DNA of 64,000 nt from the NCBI GenBank assembly GCA_903859155.1, contig CAIOLO010000028.1, positions 41,827 to 105,826 of the forward strand, given 5' to 3'. Every line of letters starts with the position of its first letter. The first letter of the stretch is position 1. This DNA comes from an uncultured beta proteobacterium. Lineage in GTDB: Bacteria > Pseudomonadota > Gammaproteobacteria > Burkholderiales > SG8-39. A program made the translations under genes and the position numbers. Under the pieces are notes generated by a model, which saw only the letters and a list, made by a program, of their open reading frames with translations, ran no database searches and was not told the DNA's origin. This document shows, in pieces, positions 27,245 to 38,571 of the stretch.

Positions 27245-28018
27245 CCTTTGCCTTTGCTGCTCGAAAAGACATATCGCCGCTGCCGCGGCGATATTGAGGG
27301 ATTCAGTAAATCCCGCCATTGGAATCCTGACATTCAAACCGGATGCGTCCTGCGCAGCCTGGGACAATCCACCGCCTTCATTGCCAAACATCCAGATGAC
27401 CGGTCCGCGCAGATTTGCCTCGTAGAGGCTTTGCCCGGTATTGGATTGGGTGGCAACGATCACAGCGACCGCCCGCTCACTGAGATCTCGCAGATCGACG
27501 TTTTCATGTATGGCAAGGTGGAAATGCGCTCCCATGCCGGCGCGGATGACCTTGGGAGACCAAGCGAATACTGATCCTCCCGATAGAAAGACTGTCCGTA
27601 TCCCCGCACCCAGGGCGCTGCGCAGAATTGAACCCAGATTCCCAGGGTCTTGAATGCCCTCCAGAAATATTGCGTCATCAATCTTTGCCGGAAATTCCGG
27701 TGCCGCGGGTGTCTTGATCAACGCAAGAATTCCGGAAGTTGTCACCACCTGCGAGATCTGGGAAAGCAGGCGGTCCTCGATCAGGACACGCGAGTGTGCA
27801 GGCGCCGATTCCATGAGTTCCCTGATCCCGGCCTTTTGCATTCCGGTTTCACTGGCGACAATAAGTTCCAGGGGGGCGATACCGGCAGAACGATACGCTT
27901 CGATCAAATGCTCTCCGTCCAGAATGGCGGTGCCGCTCAGGCGTCGTTCACGTGATGAGCCGGACAATTTGATCAGATGCTTTAGCAGGGGATTTTCCCG
28001 CGACTGAAGGATCTTCAT
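27233..28018 (-). CDS. TrmH/SpoU-family RNA methyltransferase
   Basis: 261 residues. An N-terminal substrate-binding domain (REN-P-L-K-H pattern) is followed by the knotted methyltransferase domain with all three SpoU motifs: [23 protein letters not shown] and [18 protein letters not shown]. It would 2'-O-methylate a ribose in rRNA or tRNA; the target is not clear. Start overlaps the rnhB stop (ATGA), so it is the last gene of the long envelope operon. Confidence 0.9.
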   Translation of the reverse strand: MKILQSRENPLLKHLIKLSGSSRERRLSGTAILDGEHLIEAYRSAGIAPLELIVASETGMQKAGIRELMESAPAHSRVLIEDRLLSQISQVVTTSGILALIKTPAAPEFPAKIDDAIFLEGIQDPGNLGSILRSALGAGIRTVFLSGGSVFAWSPKVIRAGMGAHFHLAIHENVDLRDLSERAVAVIVATQSNTGQSLYEANLRGPVIWMFGNEGGGLSQAAQDASGLNVRIPMAGFTESLNIAAAAAICLFEQQRQRLSQ

Positions 28019-28608
28019 AGCCTGGACCCTGCCGATTCCTCAAGAACTCTGCGCACCGGCGCATAGCTTTTCCTGTGAATATCACAAACACCATGGCGTT
28101 TTATGGCATCCAGATGCTCGGGGGTAGGATATCCCTTGTGCCTGTCCAGTCCGTAGTGCGGGTACAGGACGTGCAGGCGCAGCATTTCCAGGTCACGGTC
28201 GGTCTTGGCCAAAATCGATGCCGCCGATATCTCGGGTACCGTCGCGTCGCCTTTGATCACCGCCCTTGTCGGGTAGTCAAGGACCGGCCGCTGCCTGCCG
28301 TCGACAAGAACCAGCGAAGGAGTCACGCCTAAAGCAAGGACTGCGCGCCGCATGGCGAGCAGGCTGGCCTGCAGGATGTTAAGGCGATCTATCTCTTCCA
28401 CGCTAGCCTGTGCCACTGCCCATGCCAGCGCCCGTTCCCGTATCGCTATCGCAAGAGTTTCGCGCTTTCCTGGTGTGAGAATCTTTGAGTCCGCCACACC
28501 GGCAATCGGTTGCCCTTTACGAAATACCACCGCCGCGGCAAAAACCGGGCCCGCCAGCGGTCCTCGGCCGGCTTCGTCGACTCCGCAGATCAATTCTTCT
28601 GCATCCAT
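28015..28608 (-). CDS. rnhB: Ribonuclease HII
   Basis: Removes ribonucleotides from DNA and RNA-DNA hybrids. 197 residues with [43 protein letters not shown] and the C-terminal HKGYPTPEH. Overlaps the lpxB end by 19 bases and the methyltransferase start by 4. Standard neighbour of lpxB in proteobacteria. Confidence 0.96.
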   Translation of the reverse strand: MDAEELICGVDEAGRGPLAGPVFAAAVVFRKGQPIAGVADSKILTPGKRETLAIAIRERALAWAVAQASVEEIDRLNILQASLLAMRRAVLALGVTPSLVLVDGRQRPVLDYPTRAVIKGDATVPEISAASILAKTDRDLEMLRLHVLYPHYGLDRHKGYPTPEHLDAIKRHGVCDIHRKSYAPVRRVLEESAGSRL

Positions 28609-29729
28609 GGCATCACTACATCGGCAGCACGCTCCGAGGCGTTTCTGCGCAATAGCTCATGCATATCTGCGAACCGCTCCGGCAGTCTGCGCTGAATTGC
28701 GGGATCACGGCTCACGTTCAGCAGGGCCTGAGCCAGATTTTCGGGTGTCGCCTGATCTTGCAGAATTTCGGGAACCAGAAATTGTCCTGCAATGATATTG
28801 GGAAGTCCAACCCATGGTTGGTAACGCATGCGTGAAATAAGGCGCCAGGAAGTCGGCGACATCCGGTAGGTTATGACCATGGGCTTGCGGTAAAGCGCGG
28901 CTTCCAGGGTCGCTGTACCGCTGGCAACCAGCACTGCGTCGGCAGATGCCATTGCCTCCCGCGCGTGGCCGAACAACAGCGTGATCGGCAGGTCCTGCGC
29001 CTGGGCGCCATATTGCGCCGCTTCGAACAGAACTCGTGTCTCGCGGCTGACCAGGGGCACTAGAAACTGCGCTTCGGGAATCTGGCTGGCAATGCATCGC
29101 GCCGTCTTGACGAATAAATCCGCGTGATATTGCAATTCCGATTGCCGGCTGCCGGGAAGCATTGCGAAAGTCTTTCTGCCTGGCTGGAGCTTGAGTTGCT
29201 CCCTGCCCCAATGGGTCCAGTCACCCGGTTCGATGGCGTCCGCGAGCGGGTGACCTACATAGGTTGCGGCGATGCCGGCACTGCGGTACAGGCGCTCTTC
29301 AAAAGGAAATAGTGCAAGAACATGGTCGACTGAACGGGCCATATTGCGAATCCGGCCGCCGCGCCATGCCCAAAGGGAAGGACTGACATAATGGATAGTC
29401 GGAATGCCCTGCCGCTTCAGACCCGCCTCCAGCGCCAGGTTGAAATCGGGAGCATCGACGCCGATGAAAAGACTGGGCGAGGCCGCGAGCAGGCGGGTCC
29501 TGAGGCGGGCTCGCATGGCCACCAGGCCGGCATAATGGCGCATTACCTCAACATATCCCCGCACCGATAAACGTTCCATCGGGTACCAGGAATCGAGTCC
29601 GAGGCGTTGCATTCTCGGTCCGCCAATGCCAACAAATCGGAGCGCTGGCATCCGCTTCTGCAGTGAGGACATCAACTGCGCGCCAAGAAAATCACCGGAT
29701 GCCTCGCCGGCGACGATGCCTATCAGCAT
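28590..29729 (-). CDS. lpxB: Lipid-A-disaccharide synthase
   Basis: Joins UDP-diacylglucosamine and lipid X into the lipid A disaccharide. 379 residues from the ATG at 29729 ([20 protein letters not shown]); the longer frame upstream is Arg/Pro-rich and overlaps lpx[23 protein letters not shown] and [12 protein letters not shown] are the family landmarks. Follows lpxA by 7 bases. Confidence 0.96.
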   Translation of the reverse strand: MLIGIVAGEASGDFLGAQLMSSLQKRMPALRFVGIGGPRMQRLGLDSWYPMERLSVRGYVEVMRHYAGLVAMRARLRTRLLAASPSLFIGVDAPDFNLALEAGLKRQGIPTIHYVSPSLWAWRGGRIRNMARSVDHVLALFPFEERLYRSAGIAATYVGHPLADAIEPGDWTHWGREQLKLQPGRKTFAMLPGSRQSELQYHADLFVKTARCIASQIPEAQFLVPLVSRETRVLFEAAQYGAQAQDLPITLLFGHAREAMASADAVLVASGTATLEAALYRKPMVITYRMSPTSWRLISRMRYQPWVGLPNIIAGQFLVPEILQDQATPENLAQALLNVSRDPAIQRRLPERFADMHELLRRNASERAADVVMPWMQKN

Positions 29730-29736
29730 GGGGCCG

Positions 29737-30507
29737 TCAGCGAATGATGCTGCGCCGCGTGCGCGCAAGGAATTCGGACAGCAACCCGATCTCGGGATGC
29801 TCGCTTGCTTGAGCGGCAATGGCTTCCTTGGCCTGCTCAAGAGTCAGCCCAGATTTGTATAAGGTCTTGTACGCTTTGCGCAGCGCGGCGATTTCGGCGG
29901 CGGAAAATCCGCGCCGCTTGAGGCCCTCGACGTTGATGCCAAAAGGTTTCGCCGTATTTCCCGCTGCAGTCACATAGGGCGGCAAATCCTGCAACAAGAT
30001 GGTTCCCATGGCGGTAATCGAATGCGCGCCGATCGATACGAACTGGTGCACGACGGTGAATCCCCCCAAAATGGCATGATCATCCACATAGACGTGCCCC
30101 GCAATTTGGGCATTGTTCGCGAAGATGGTGCTGTTGCCGACCTGACAGTCGTGAGCAAGATGAACATAGGCCATTATCCAATTGTCGTTTCCGACCCTGG
30201 TCACACCCGCGTCCTGTGCCGTTCCGCAATTGAATGTACAGAATTCACGTACCGTGTTGCGGTCGCCGATGATCAGGCTGGTGGGCTCGTCCGCGTACTT
30301 CTTGTCCTGCGGCGGGCCACCAAGCGAACTGAAGGAGTGGATCTTGTTTTCCACGCCGATTCGCGTATGCCCGTCGATGATCACATGGGATCCTATCGTG
30401 GTATCCCGATCAATGACGACATGCTCTCCGATGACGCTGAATGGCCCAATCGATACTGACGGGTGAATCTGCGCCCCTGCATGAACAATGGCGCTCGCGT
30501 GGATCAC
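29737..30507 (-). CDS. lpxA: UDP-N-acetylglucosamine acyltransferase LpxA
   Basis: First acylation of lipid A synthesis. 256 residues from a GTG at 30507 that overlaps the fabZ stop (GTGA). Left-handed beta-helix hexapeptides fill the first two thirds ([16 protein letters not shown] onward); the active-site His lies in the AHDCQVGN stretch. The C-terminal helices ([18 protein letters not shown]) are typical. Confidence 0.96.
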   Translation of the reverse strand: MIHASAIVHAGAQIHPSVSIGPFSVIGEHVVIDRDTTIGSHVIIDGHTRIGVENKIHSFSSLGGPPQDKKYADEPTSLIIGDRNTVREFCTFNCGTAQDAGVTRVGNDNWIMAYVHLAHDCQVGNSTIFANNAQIAGHVYVDDHAILGGFTVVHQFVSIGAHSITAMGTILLQDLPPYVTAAGNTAKPFGINVEGLKRRGFSAAEIAALRKAYKTLYKSGLTLEQAKEAIAAQASEHPEIGLLSEFLARTRRSIIR

Positions 30508-30938
30508 AGTTGGCGCACCGTGCACATCAGCTTCGCCTCGGCCGCGAGCGCTTCGCCCACCCGCGCCTTGGCCGCGAACTTCCACACGCCCCTTACAAAG
30601 CGTTCAATGGTCACCTCCAGCAGCAACTGATCACCGGGGCTGACGGGACGCTTGAATCGGGCCTCGTCGATACCGGCAAAGTAATACACGGATTTGTCAT
30701 CAGGACGGCTTCCAAGGGTTTTGAACGAAAGTATTGCCGCAGCCTGTGCCATCGCTTCGATAATCAACACTCCCGGCATCACCGGATGGTGAGGAAAATG
30801 TCCGGCGAAATATGGCTCGTTTACACTGACATTTTTTATCGCAAGTATCCGTTTCCCCGGCTCGCATTCCAAAACCCGATCGACCAGCAATATCGGAAAG
30901 CGATGCGGCAAATACTGGAGTATTTCGTGAATATCCAA
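30504..30938 (-). CDS. fabZ: 3-hydroxyacyl-ACP dehydratase FabZ
   Basis: Dehydrates 3-hydroxyacyl-ACP in fatty acid synthesis. 144 residues, hot-dog fold. The catalytic pair is in [20 protein letters not shown] (H47, E61). Coupled to lpxA by a 4-base overlap; 183 bases separate it from lpxD upstream, more than elsewhere in the cluster. Confidence 0.97.
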   Translation of the reverse strand: MDIHEILQYLPHRFPILLVDRVLECEPGKRILAIKNVSVNEPYFAGHFPHHPVMPGVLIIEAMAQAAAILSFKTLGSRPDDKSVYYFAGIDEARFKRPVSPGDQLLLEVTIERFVRGVWKFAAKARVGEALAAEAKLMCTVRQL

Positions 30939-31121
30939 ACTAATGACTCCCCATAGCTTCGGACAAAATGGAATAGGTTACAGGCCAGCTAAGCGCTGCC
31001 CCATGGTTTGCAGCCAGCTGAATTGGAAATCCGCCCGCAGGACCCAATCGAACCGAAAGGTACCCGCGCATCTTTGGAGCCGCTTTTTTTCGCATTTCCC
31101 GGTGCGCTGACGGTCGCAAGG

Positions 31122-32171
31122 TCAACACGATTTTCCTTTTCCGGCCCCGGTGGCACCTGCTTCAAGTTGGCGAACCCGACGCTCCAACTTGTCCAGATTG
31201 CGGAGCAAGGCTGCGTTACGAGCCCAAACCGCCTTATCCTGCAGCGGATAAAGCCCCGCATACTGCCCAGGCTCGCGAATGGATTTCGTGACGACTGCTG
31301 CGGCGCCAATATGAACATCGTCGGCGATTTCCAGATGTCCCAAGACCACGCTGCCGCCTCCGATGGTGCAGCGGCGCCCGATGCGGGCACTGCCTGCAAC
31401 CCCTACGCATCCTGCGAACGCCGAATGCGCGCCGATGTGCACGTTGTGTGCAATCTGGATCTGGTTGTCCAGTTTGACCCCGTCTTCGATTATTGTGTCA
31501 TCGAGCGCACCGCGATCGATGGTGGTATTGGCGCCGATTTCGACGTCGTCGCCAATCAATACGCCGCCAATTTGCGGAATTTTCCGCCAGCCTTCGCCTT
31601 CCCGGGCCATGCCAAAGCCATCCGAACCGAGCACCGCACCAGCGTGAATAATCGCCCGATGTCCGATTCTGACCCCCGCATAGATCGTGACATTTCCGTG
31701 GAGCAGGGATTGATCGCCAATGTGAACATTGGCGTGAATGATGCACCCGGGTGCCACAATAACGTTCCTGCCAATGACCACACCCTTGCCGACATGACAA
31801 AAAGCCCCTAACTGGGTCCCGCTGCCGATAATCGCTTCAGGATCGACCACGGCACTGGGATGCGTACCAGGCTCTGGCACAGGCGCCGGATGAAGGAGTG
31901 CCACCACCTGCGCATAGGCAAGATAGGGATCGGAGCAAAGGATGCGTGCACGCGAAGTGGCATCACGATCCTCATTGGCCAGCAGAACAGCCGCTGCCCG
32001 GGTGGCGGCAAGTTCAGGGCGATATCGGGAATTAGTCAAAAAACTCAAATCGTGTGGGCCAGCGTGGCGAAGTGTGGCTATGCCGCGAATTTCCGGATTT
32101 CCATCACCCAATTGCTCACCATTGATATGGCGGGCTATGTCGGCCAGCAGGTAGGTCCTGGGTTCTGGCAT
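31122..32171 (-). CDS. lpxD: UDP-3-O-acylglucosamine N-acyltransferase LpxD
   Basis: Third lipid A step: adds the second hydroxyacyl chain. 349 residues from the ATG at 32171 (MPEPRTYLLADIARHI); the longer frame overlaps skp. N-terminal uridine-binding domain, then hexapeptide repeats (IIGSGTQLGAFCHVGKGVVI onward), with the catalytic His region IAHNVHIGAHSAFAG and a C-terminal helix. Confidence 0.96.
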   Translation of the reverse strand: MPEPRTYLLADIARHINGEQLGDGNPEIRGIATLRHAGPHDLSFLTNSRYRPELAATRAAAVLLANEDRDATSRARILCSDPYLAYAQVVALLHPAPVPEPGTHPSAVVDPEAIIGSGTQLGAFCHVGKGVVIGRNVIVAPGCIIHANVHIGDQSLLHGNVTIYAGVRIGHRAIIHAGAVLGSDGFGMAREGEGWRKIPQIGGVLIGDDVEIGANTTIDRGALDDTIIEDGVKLDNQIQIAHNVHIGAHSAFAGCVGVAGSARIGRRCTIGGGSVVLGHLEIADDVHIGAAAVVTKSIREPGQYAGLYPLQDKAVWARNAALLRNLDKLERRVRQLEAGATGAGKGKSC

Positions 32172-32184
32172 CCAGGACTCCGCT

Positions 32185-32709
32185 CTAGTTCGCAGTGCTG
32201 CTGTCTTCCAGCGTTTTGATGACCCTGTCAGTGAGGTCGATACGAGGGCTTGCCCACACCACCTGGTCGTTCTGGAAAATGACGTCAAAGCTCTCTGCTT
32301 CCGCAATCTGTCTGATCGTCCGATTGGCACGCTCGACTATAGCGGACAACTCCTCGTTGCGGCGGGTACTCAGGTCCTCACGGAACTCGCGCTGCTTGCG
32401 TTCGAAATCGCGATTCAGGTCGGTGAATTCCCGTTGCCTTCTGGTGCGCTCGGTTTCAGTCATGGTCACAGCGTTTTTTTCCAGACCATCCTGCATTTTC
32501 TTGAGTTGCTCCGAAATTCTGACCAATTCCTGATCGCGCTTGGCGAATTCCGCCTCTATGCGCTTTTGCGCCCGCTGCGCGGGCGCCGCGTCTCGAAGAA
32601 TTCTATCCAGGCTGACAAAACCAAGCTTGCTCTGGGCAAATGTCGGCACCGAAAATAGGGATATGGCCAGAAACAACAAACCGGATGCGCTGCGTATAGC
32701 CCGTTTCAA
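32185..32709 (-). CDS. skp: Periplasmic chaperone Skp (OmpH)
   Basis: Holds unfolded outer-membrane proteins on the way to BamA. I place the start at a TTG (32709) because AAAGGA lies just before it and it gives a clean signal peptide (KRAIRSASGLLFLAISLFS, cleavage after TFA). A GTG at 32778 would give a longer, unlikely leader. 174 residues; the mature protein is a long charged coiled coil (KRIEAEFAKRDQELVRISEQ onward). Confidence 0.92.
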   Translation of the reverse strand: MKRAIRSASGLLFLAISLFSVPTFAQSKLGFVSLDRILRDAAPAQRAQKRIEAEFAKRDQELVRISEQLKKMQDGLEKNAVTMTETERTRRQREFTDLNRDFERKQREFREDLSTRRNEELSAIVERANRTIRQIAEAESFDVIFQNDQVVWASPRIDLTDRVIKTLEDSSTAN

Positions 32710-32804
32710 AGGATTCCTTTCGTCGCCACTAGGCCTCACGAATTGCGGGCCTCTAATAATCAATTCGCCTGAATTCACAGGCCTTTGCGTATTATACGTT
32801 TACG

Positions 32805-35081
32805 CTAGAACGTTTGCCCCATCGTGAACTGCGCCCGCTGTATCCTGTCGCCGGTTTTTTGATTGAGCGGCGTGGCAAAACTGAGTCGGATGGGTCCCAT
32901 CGGCGATATCCAGGAAACCGCCAGCCCCGAGGTATAGCGCAGATCCGACAATGTCAATTTCTGCCCCACGCCGTAGACCTGGCCGCTGTCGACAAAAGCA
33001 GCTACCCGCAAGGACTTGTCCAGACCGGCACCCGGCATTGGAAACAGTAGTTCCGCAGTACCAATCACGCGCCGATCGCCCCCGATTGAACTATCGTCAA
33101 TCGAATCACGAGGCCCCAAACTGGCGGTTCTGAAGCCGCGCACCGTGCCAATGCCCCCGGCATAATAATTCTTGAAAAAGGGTAGTGGTTTCTTATTGAA
33201 TCCGTCGGCGGTCGATATTTCGCCTCGCAACATCATCGTCAAATCCCGGTTAAACGAGTAATACCAGGCGGTGTTATAGGTGTATTGGTAATAATTTAGG
33301 TCGCCGGCTGGCGTTACCTCCAGATTGGCACGCTGAACCAGACCCTTGGTTGCCCAAAGCGCACTATCGCGCGTATCCCGTCCCCACCCGATGTTTCCGG
33401 TTATGGAGATATACTCGCTGCCGAACTGGTTTGCGAAATTGAGCAATCGCGGCGGGCTGGCAGGATCCAGCCCCAATGAGGTCATGTCGCCGCTTAGACC
33501 GAAAAATATTCCGTCCTGCTCGCTCAGCGGATAACCAAAGTTTACTCCCCCCCCGACTGAATTAGTGGAATAGCTGCCCAGGTTAAGCGATGTGGCATTG
33601 GTGCGCCGCTTGTGAACTTCAAAACCCCGTGAAAGGCCATCCACGTTGTAATAGGGGTTGGCATAATTCAATGAGATGTTCTGGTTGATCTTGCCGGTGT
33701 TGAAATTACCGCCGACCGTATTTCCGCTTCCCAGAAAATTCACCTGGGAAACCGAGCCCTGTGCCACGATACCTTCCGCGCTGGAAAAACCCAAGCCCAC
33801 CAGAATGGCACCGGTGGGTTTTTCCTTCACCTTCAGCGTTACATCGACCTGGTCCGTCGACGCGGCGACAGGCGTGGTGTCTATGTCCACTTCGGCGAAA
33901 TATTGCGTGCGTTCTACGCGGGACTTGGATAGCGTCAACTTGGATGAATCGTAAAACGCGCCTTCTAGCTGGCGCAGTTCGCGCCGCACGACTTCGTCAC
34001 GCGTGCGTGAATTGCCGACCACATTGATGCGCCTGACGTACACGCGGCGGCCAGGATCAACCATGATGGTGAAAGACACGGTTCGTTTGACCCGATCGAC
34101 ATCCGGGACGGCGTTGGCATTGGCGAATGCGTATCCCTCGTTCCCAAGACGATCGGTAATTGCCTTGGTCGACTCGTTGAGTTTTTCCCGGGAAAACGCG
34201 TCTCCTGGAGCAATATGGATCAGCGGCTGCAATAGCGCGGCAGGCAAGATGGTATCCCCGCCAAGCTTGACTTCGGCAACGGTGTATTTTTCTCCTTCGG
34301 ACATGTTTACCGTTATGTACATGTCCTGGCGGTCCGGCGTAATCGAAACTTGGGTCGACTCGACGTTAAAATCCAGGTAACCGCGATTCAGATAAAACGA
34401 CCGGAGCGTTTCAATGTCCCCCTGAAGCTTCTGCCGGGAATACTGGTCGTTTTTGGTGTACCAGGTAAGCCACCCCGGGGTGCGAAGCACAAACTGATCG
34501 AGCAGCACCGATTCGCCGAACACCTTGTTGCCGACGATATTGATCTGCTTGATCTTGGCGACCTCGCCCTCATCCACCGCGAAATTGATGGCTACTCGAT
34601 TGCGCTCCAATGGAGTAACCGTCGCGGTGACAGTCACGCCGTATTTTCCCTTGGACAAATACTGGCGCTTTATTTCCTGCTCGGCCTGATCGACCAGCGC
34701 GCGATCGAAGACCCGCCCTTCCTGCAAACTGGTTTCGCGCATGGCTTTCCTGACAGCCTCGGGCTCAAAATCCTTCATCCCGGTGAAGGAGATTGAAGCT
34801 ATCGCGGGACGTTCCTCGACCACTACTATCAGCACGCTATTCTCGACTTCAATACGAACATCGCGAAAAAAACCGGTTTCGAAAAGTGTGCGTATCGCCT
34901 GGGTTGCCTTCTCGTCGTTAAAGGTTTCACCAACCTTTACCGGCAGGTAATTGAATATTGTCCCCGCCTCGATTCGCTGAATACCCTCGACACGGATATC
35001 TTTGACCACAAACGGGTCGAAAGCCCAGACGCTGGCGGAAAGGATTGCGGACAGCGCCGCAAAAAGCAAATGCTTGGCCAT
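32805..35081 (-). CDS. bamA: Outer membrane protein assembly factor BamA
   Basis: Central Omp85 subunit of the BAM complex. 758 residues from the ATG at 35081 with signal peptide MAKHLLFAALSAILSASVWA. Five POTRA domains follow (about 23-420), then a 16-strand barrel with VRGFR in GIGTVRGFRTASLGPRDS and a terminal Phe (FTMGQTF), the outer-membrane insertion signal. Starts 4 bases after the rseP stop. Confidence 0.97.
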   Translation of the reverse strand: MAKHLLFAALSAILSASVWAFDPFVVKDIRVEGIQRIEAGTIFNYLPVKVGETFNDEKATQAIRTLFETGFFRDVRIEVENSVLIVVVEERPAIASISFTGMKDFEPEAVRKAMRETSLQEGRVFDRALVDQAEQEIKRQYLSKGKYGVTVTATVTPLERNRVAINFAVDEGEVAKIKQINIVGNKVFGESVLLDQFVLRTPGWLTWYTKNDQYSRQKLQGDIETLRSFYLNRGYLDFNVESTQVSITPDRQDMYITVNMSEGEKYTVAEVKLGGDTILPAALLQPLIHIAPGDAFSREKLNESTKAITDRLGNEGYAFANANAVPDVDRVKRTVSFTIMVDPGRRVYVRRINVVGNSRTRDEVVRRELRQLEGAFYDSSKLTLSKSRVERTQYFAEVDIDTTPVAASTDQVDVTLKVKEKPTGAILVGLGFSSAEGIVAQGSVSQVNFLGSGNTVGGNFNTGKINQNISLNYANPYYNVDGLSRGFEVHKRRTNATSLNLGSYSTNSVGGGVNFGYPLSEQDGIFFGLSGDMTSLGLDPASPPRLLNFANQFGSEYISITGNIGWGRDTRDSALWATKGLVQRANLEVTPAGDLNYYQYTYNTAWYYSFNRDLTMMLRGEISTADGFNKKPLPFFKNYYAGGIGTVRGFRTASLGPRDSIDDSSIGGDRRVIGTAELLFPMPGAGLDKSLRVAAFVDSGQVYGVGQKLTLSDLRYTSGLAVSWISPMGPIRLSFATPLNQKTGDRIQRAQFTMGQTF

Positions 35082-35085
35082 ATTT

Positions 35086-36444
35086 TTATCCGGAGAACAG
35101 CCGATTGAAATCGTTATACAAGGCAAAAGCCATCAATACCAGCAGCACTGCAAGCCCCAGACGCTGACCGATTTCCATTGCGTTCTCGGACACAGGGCGC
35201 CCAATTACTATTTCGGCGACATAATACATCAGGTGCCCACCATCCAATAAGGGCACCGGCAACAGGTTAAGCACCCCGAGACTGATCGAAACAATGGCGA
35301 GAAAAACGAGATAGGACACCCACCCCGCCTGTGCTGATTGACCAGCATAGTCGGCAATGGTGACGGGGCCGCTGATATTGCGCCAGGAGACATCGCCGGT
35401 GATCATCCTGCCGATCATTCGCAGACTGAAAATGCTGGTTTCCCAGGTCTTCGCAAGCGCGAGTCCAAGCGCATCACCGGGACCGTGGCGAACTGTGGTG
35501 AAAAGGTTTTTCATTTCCTCGGCATTGACCAGAGGCTCCGCACCGATCCTGCCTATCGTACGTCCGCGCTCTGGCGTCGGTTCAGGTGTAAGGCTCATGT
35601 GCGATTCACCGGCATTATTGGTGATGCGCAGTTGCACCGTTTCGCCGGGTCTGGATCGGATGGCGATCACGAACTCATCCCACGTATTTATGGCTCTGCC
35701 GTCGACCTCAAGAACTCTGTCCCCGGCATGTAGCCCCGCGCGTTCGGCGACCCCGCCGGGCAGCACTCCGCCAACCACGGCGTCGGGACGGTACAGACGA
35801 ATTCCCAGCCGGGCGACCGGATCCCCCTCCAGACCCTCGAGATCGAATTGGCGCAGATCCATCGATTTGCTCCAGGCGCGCCCGCCACGGTCGGTAATGT
35901 CTGCAATCACGATGGCATGATCGACGGTAAGCTGCAGCAGGCGCCAGCGTGCGTCCTGCCAGCTTTGAACCGCCTCCCCATTAATACGCACTAGGACATC
36001 GCCACGCTCCAGACCAGCCTTCGCGGCGATGCTGTCTGCTGATGGGGTCGCGATCACCGGTTTCGCATCCGGCACGCCGACCATGAACAGCGCCCAATAA
36101 AGTGCGATTGCCAAAAGAAAATTGGCGGCGGGGCCGGCCACGACGATGGAAAATCGCCGCCACACGCTCTTGCGGTTGAAAGCTAGTTCCAGTTCTTGAC
36201 TGGGCACCGGCCCTTCGCGCTCGTCCAGCATCTTCACATAGCCCCCCAGAGGAAGCGCCGCAAGCACCCATTCGGTACCGTCGGGCGAGAAGCGTTTCGC
36301 AAAGAGGGGGCGACCAAACCCCATTGAAAACCTGAGCACCTTCACGCCGCAAAGGCGTGCCGCAAGGTAGTGCCCATACTCGTGGATGACGATGAGGATT
36401 CCCAGTGCAATCACAAATGCCGCCAGGGTAAACAGCAGGCTCAC
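35086..36444 (-). CDS. rseP: Site-2 zinc metalloprotease RseP
   Basis: Intramembrane protease that cuts anti-sigma-E factor RseA after DegS. 452 residues. The zinc motif HEYGH is at 21-25, two PDZ domains are in the middle ([19 protein letters not shown] and [19 protein letters not shown]), and the second zinc ligand segment is [10 protein letters not shown] near the C-terminus. The GTG start overlaps the dxr stop. Confidence 0.95.
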   Translation of the reverse strand: MSLLFTLAAFVIALGILIVIHEYGHYLAARLCGVKVLRFSMGFGRPLFAKRFSPDGTEWVLAALPLGGYVKMLDEREGPVPSQELELAFNRKSVWRRFSIVVAGPAANFLLAIALYWALFMVGVPDAKPVIATPSADSIAAKAGLERGDVLVRINGEAVQSWQDARWRLLQLTVDHAIVIADITDRGGRAWSKSMDLRQFDLEGLEGDPVARLGIRLYRPDAVVGGVLPGGVAERAGLHAGDRVLEVDGRAINTWDEFVIAIRSRPGETVQLRITNNAGESHMSLTPEPTPERGRTIGRIGAEPLVNAEEMKNLFTTVRHGPGDALGLALAKTWETSIFSLRMIGRMITGDVSWRNISGPVTIADYAGQSAQAGWVSYLVFLAIVSISLGVLNLLPVPLLDGGHLMYYVAEIVIGRPVSENAMEIGQRLGLAVLLVLMAFALYNDFNRLFSG

Positions 36445-37637
36445 GCGGCGCTCCTTGCCCTGCGGTCCACGGCACGATTCGCCTCTGCTCTGGCTTCAGA
36501 ATCAGCCGCCATGACATCGCCCAGTTCGCGAAGCGGCGTCACCGGCAATACCGCAAGTGTGTCCTCAATGATGGTGACGACGTCCAGGAACCCGATCGCA
36601 CCACGCAAAAAAGCCGCGACGGCGATCTCGTTGGCCGCGTTCATGATTGCCGGCGCACTTCCCCCCTGGGCAAGCGCCCAATAGGCCAGACGCAACGCAG
36701 GGAAGCGGTTGAAATCCGGCTGCTCGAAATTCAAGGTGCCGATGCTGAACAGATCCAGTGCCCCAACCCCGGCGTCCATCCTCTCCGGATAGGCAAGCGC
36801 CTGTGAAATGGGCGTGCGCATGTCGGGATTACCCATCTGAGCAATAACCGACCCATCTATATATTCGACCATCGAATGAACCACGCTCTGGGGATGAATG
36901 ACCACCTGAATCGCTTCCGCCGGGGCCCCGAAAAGCCAGTGAGCTTCGATGATTTCGAGCCCTTTATTCATCATGGTCGCGGAATCTACCGAGATTTTCC
37001 GGCCCATTGCCCACGTGGGATGGGCGCAGGCCTCATCGGGAGTCACGTTCTGGAGTTCGCTACGCGCACGCGCGCGAAACGGGCCGCCTGACCCCGTCAG
37101 AAGAATTCGTCGCACTCCCCTGGTTTCGGGTCCCTGCCCGTTCAAGGACGCAGGCAGGCACTGAAATATTGCGTTGTGCTCGCTGTCTATCGGCAGCAGC
37201 AGAACTTTGTGCTCCCTGACGATGTCCATGAATATCGGCCCCGCCATGACCAGCGCCTCTTTGTTGGCTAACAGCAAACGTTTGCCGGCGCGCGCGGCCG
37301 CCAGAGTGGGCGCCAGACCGGCCGCCCCTACAATGGCCGCCATCACTGCATCTACGGTTTCGAGGGTGGCCACCTCGAGCAACCCAGCTGATCCGCTGAG
37401 CACTTTGGCGTCGGACCCCAGTCTGCGCAGGCGCTCCCGCAACGCAGTCGCCAGCGACGCATCTGCGATTGCGGCGAAACCTGCCCGACACTGCACGGTC
37501 AGAGCGGCAAGTTCGTCCACCTTCGAATTCGCGGTCACCGCAACGACATGAAACCGATCTGGATGCCGCGCAACGACATCGAGCGTGCTCCGCCCGATCG
37601 AACCCGTCGCGCCCAAAATGCAGATTCCTTGCGTCAT
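36441..37637 (-). CDS. dxr: 1-deoxy-D-xylulose 5-phosphate reductoisomerase
   Basis: Second step of the MEP isoprenoid pathway. 398 residues. NADPH site [14 protein letters not shown] at the N-terminus, [12 protein letters not shown], the metal-binding [14 protein letters not shown], and [17 protein letters not shown]. Coupled to rseP by a 4-base overlap. Intact. Confidence 0.97.
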   Translation of the reverse strand: MTQGICILGATGSIGRSTLDVVARHPDRFHVVAVTANSKVDELAALTVQCRAGFAAIADASLATALRERLRRLGSDAKVLSGSAGLLEVATLETVDAVMAAIVGAAGLAPTLAAARAGKRLLLANKEALVMAGPIFMDIVREHKVLLLPIDSEHNAIFQCLPASLNGQGPETRGVRRILLTGSGGPFRARARSELQNVTPDEACAHPTWAMGRKISVDSATMMNKGLEIIEAHWLFGAPAEAIQVVIHPQSVVHSMVEYIDGSVIAQMGNPDMRTPISQALAYPERMDAGVGALDLFSIGTLNFEQPDFNRFPALRLAYWALAQGGSAPAIMNAANEIAVAAFLRGAIGFLDVVTIIEDTLAVLPVTPLRELGDVMAADSEARAEANRAVDRRARSAA

Positions 37638-37731
37638 CGCTTAAACGGATTGAATCCAGAAGGGAGAAACGCTGGCATTATCCGCTACGAAACCGGATTT
37701 GAACGCATAGAATCGCCACCAGGCACGATTA

Positions 37732-38541
37732 TTAAAGGAACAACAATGCCGCTACCGGCAGCACCGGCAGCAATGCATCGATGCGGTCAAGAATACCTCC
37801 ATGACCGGGCAGAATTCTCCCGCTGTCCTTAACCCCTGCCCTGCGCTTGAGGTAAGACTCGAAGAGGTCTCCATAGATTCCCAGACCAGCAAGCAGCAGC
37901 ATGATAGCCATCAGCATCACCCAACCCATCGGGGCACCGGTGAAAGCCACGGGCAGTACGCCGTCGGAAAAATGAACCCATGCGGTCGAGTAAAGCGCCA
38001 CGAACACCATGGCACCGGCCACCCCCTCCCAGGTTTTTCCCGGACTGATTCCAGGTGCCAATTTATGCCGCCCTAGGGCCGAACCTACAAAATAGGCCGC
38101 TGAATCGGACACCCAGATCACCCCCAGAACAGCAAGCACAAACCAGGTACCGGCATCGCGAAGGGCGACCAAAGCGGTCGCTGCAGCCGCTATAACCAGC
38201 GCACCGCTAACCATTGCAATGCCTGGACTGGCCGGCATCGCGGATTTCCATAGCCAGTACGGCACCAAAAAAATCCAAAATGCTGACGAAACCGCGAACA
38301 CGACCTGTCCGTAAATTTCAGGCAGATCGAGCGTCGGCAAAATTGCAACATACAGGGCTATAGCCATCGCGAAAACAGCACCGCCGGTTCTTGACAGCCC
38401 CACCAGACGGCCCCACTCATGCGCCGCGCCGGCGGCAAAAATGGCACAAAATACAATCCACAGAGCCCGCGGCGCCAGAAACAGGACGCATGCCAGTCCT
38501 ACGATCATGACCAAAGCGGTAATGGCGCGCGTTACCAGCAT
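37732..38541 (-). CDS. cdsA: Phosphatidate cytidylyltransferase
   Basis: Makes CDP-diacylglycerol, precursor of membrane phospholipids. 269 residues from the ATG at 38541 (MLVTRAITALVMIVGLA); a TTG seven codons earlier is possible. About eight hydrophobic helices and the signature SDSAAYFVGSALGRHKLAPG-ISPGKTWEG. 94 bases separate it from dxr. Confidence 0.95.
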   Translation of the reverse strand: MLVTRAITALVMIVGLACVLFLAPRALWIVFCAIFAAGAAHEWGRLVGLSRTGGAVFAMAIALYVAILPTLDLPEIYGQVVFAVSSAFWIFLVPYWLWKSAMPASPGIAMVSGALVIAAAATALVALRDAGTWFVLAVLGVIWVSDSAAYFVGSALGRHKLAPGISPGKTWEGVAGAMVFVALYSTAWVHFSDGVLPVAFTGAPMGWVMLMAIMLLLAGLGIYGDLFESYLKRRAGVKDSGRILPGHGGILDRIDALLPVLPVAALLFL

Positions 38542-38571
38542 TGATTTACCGGTGAGAAGCAATCACGCAGT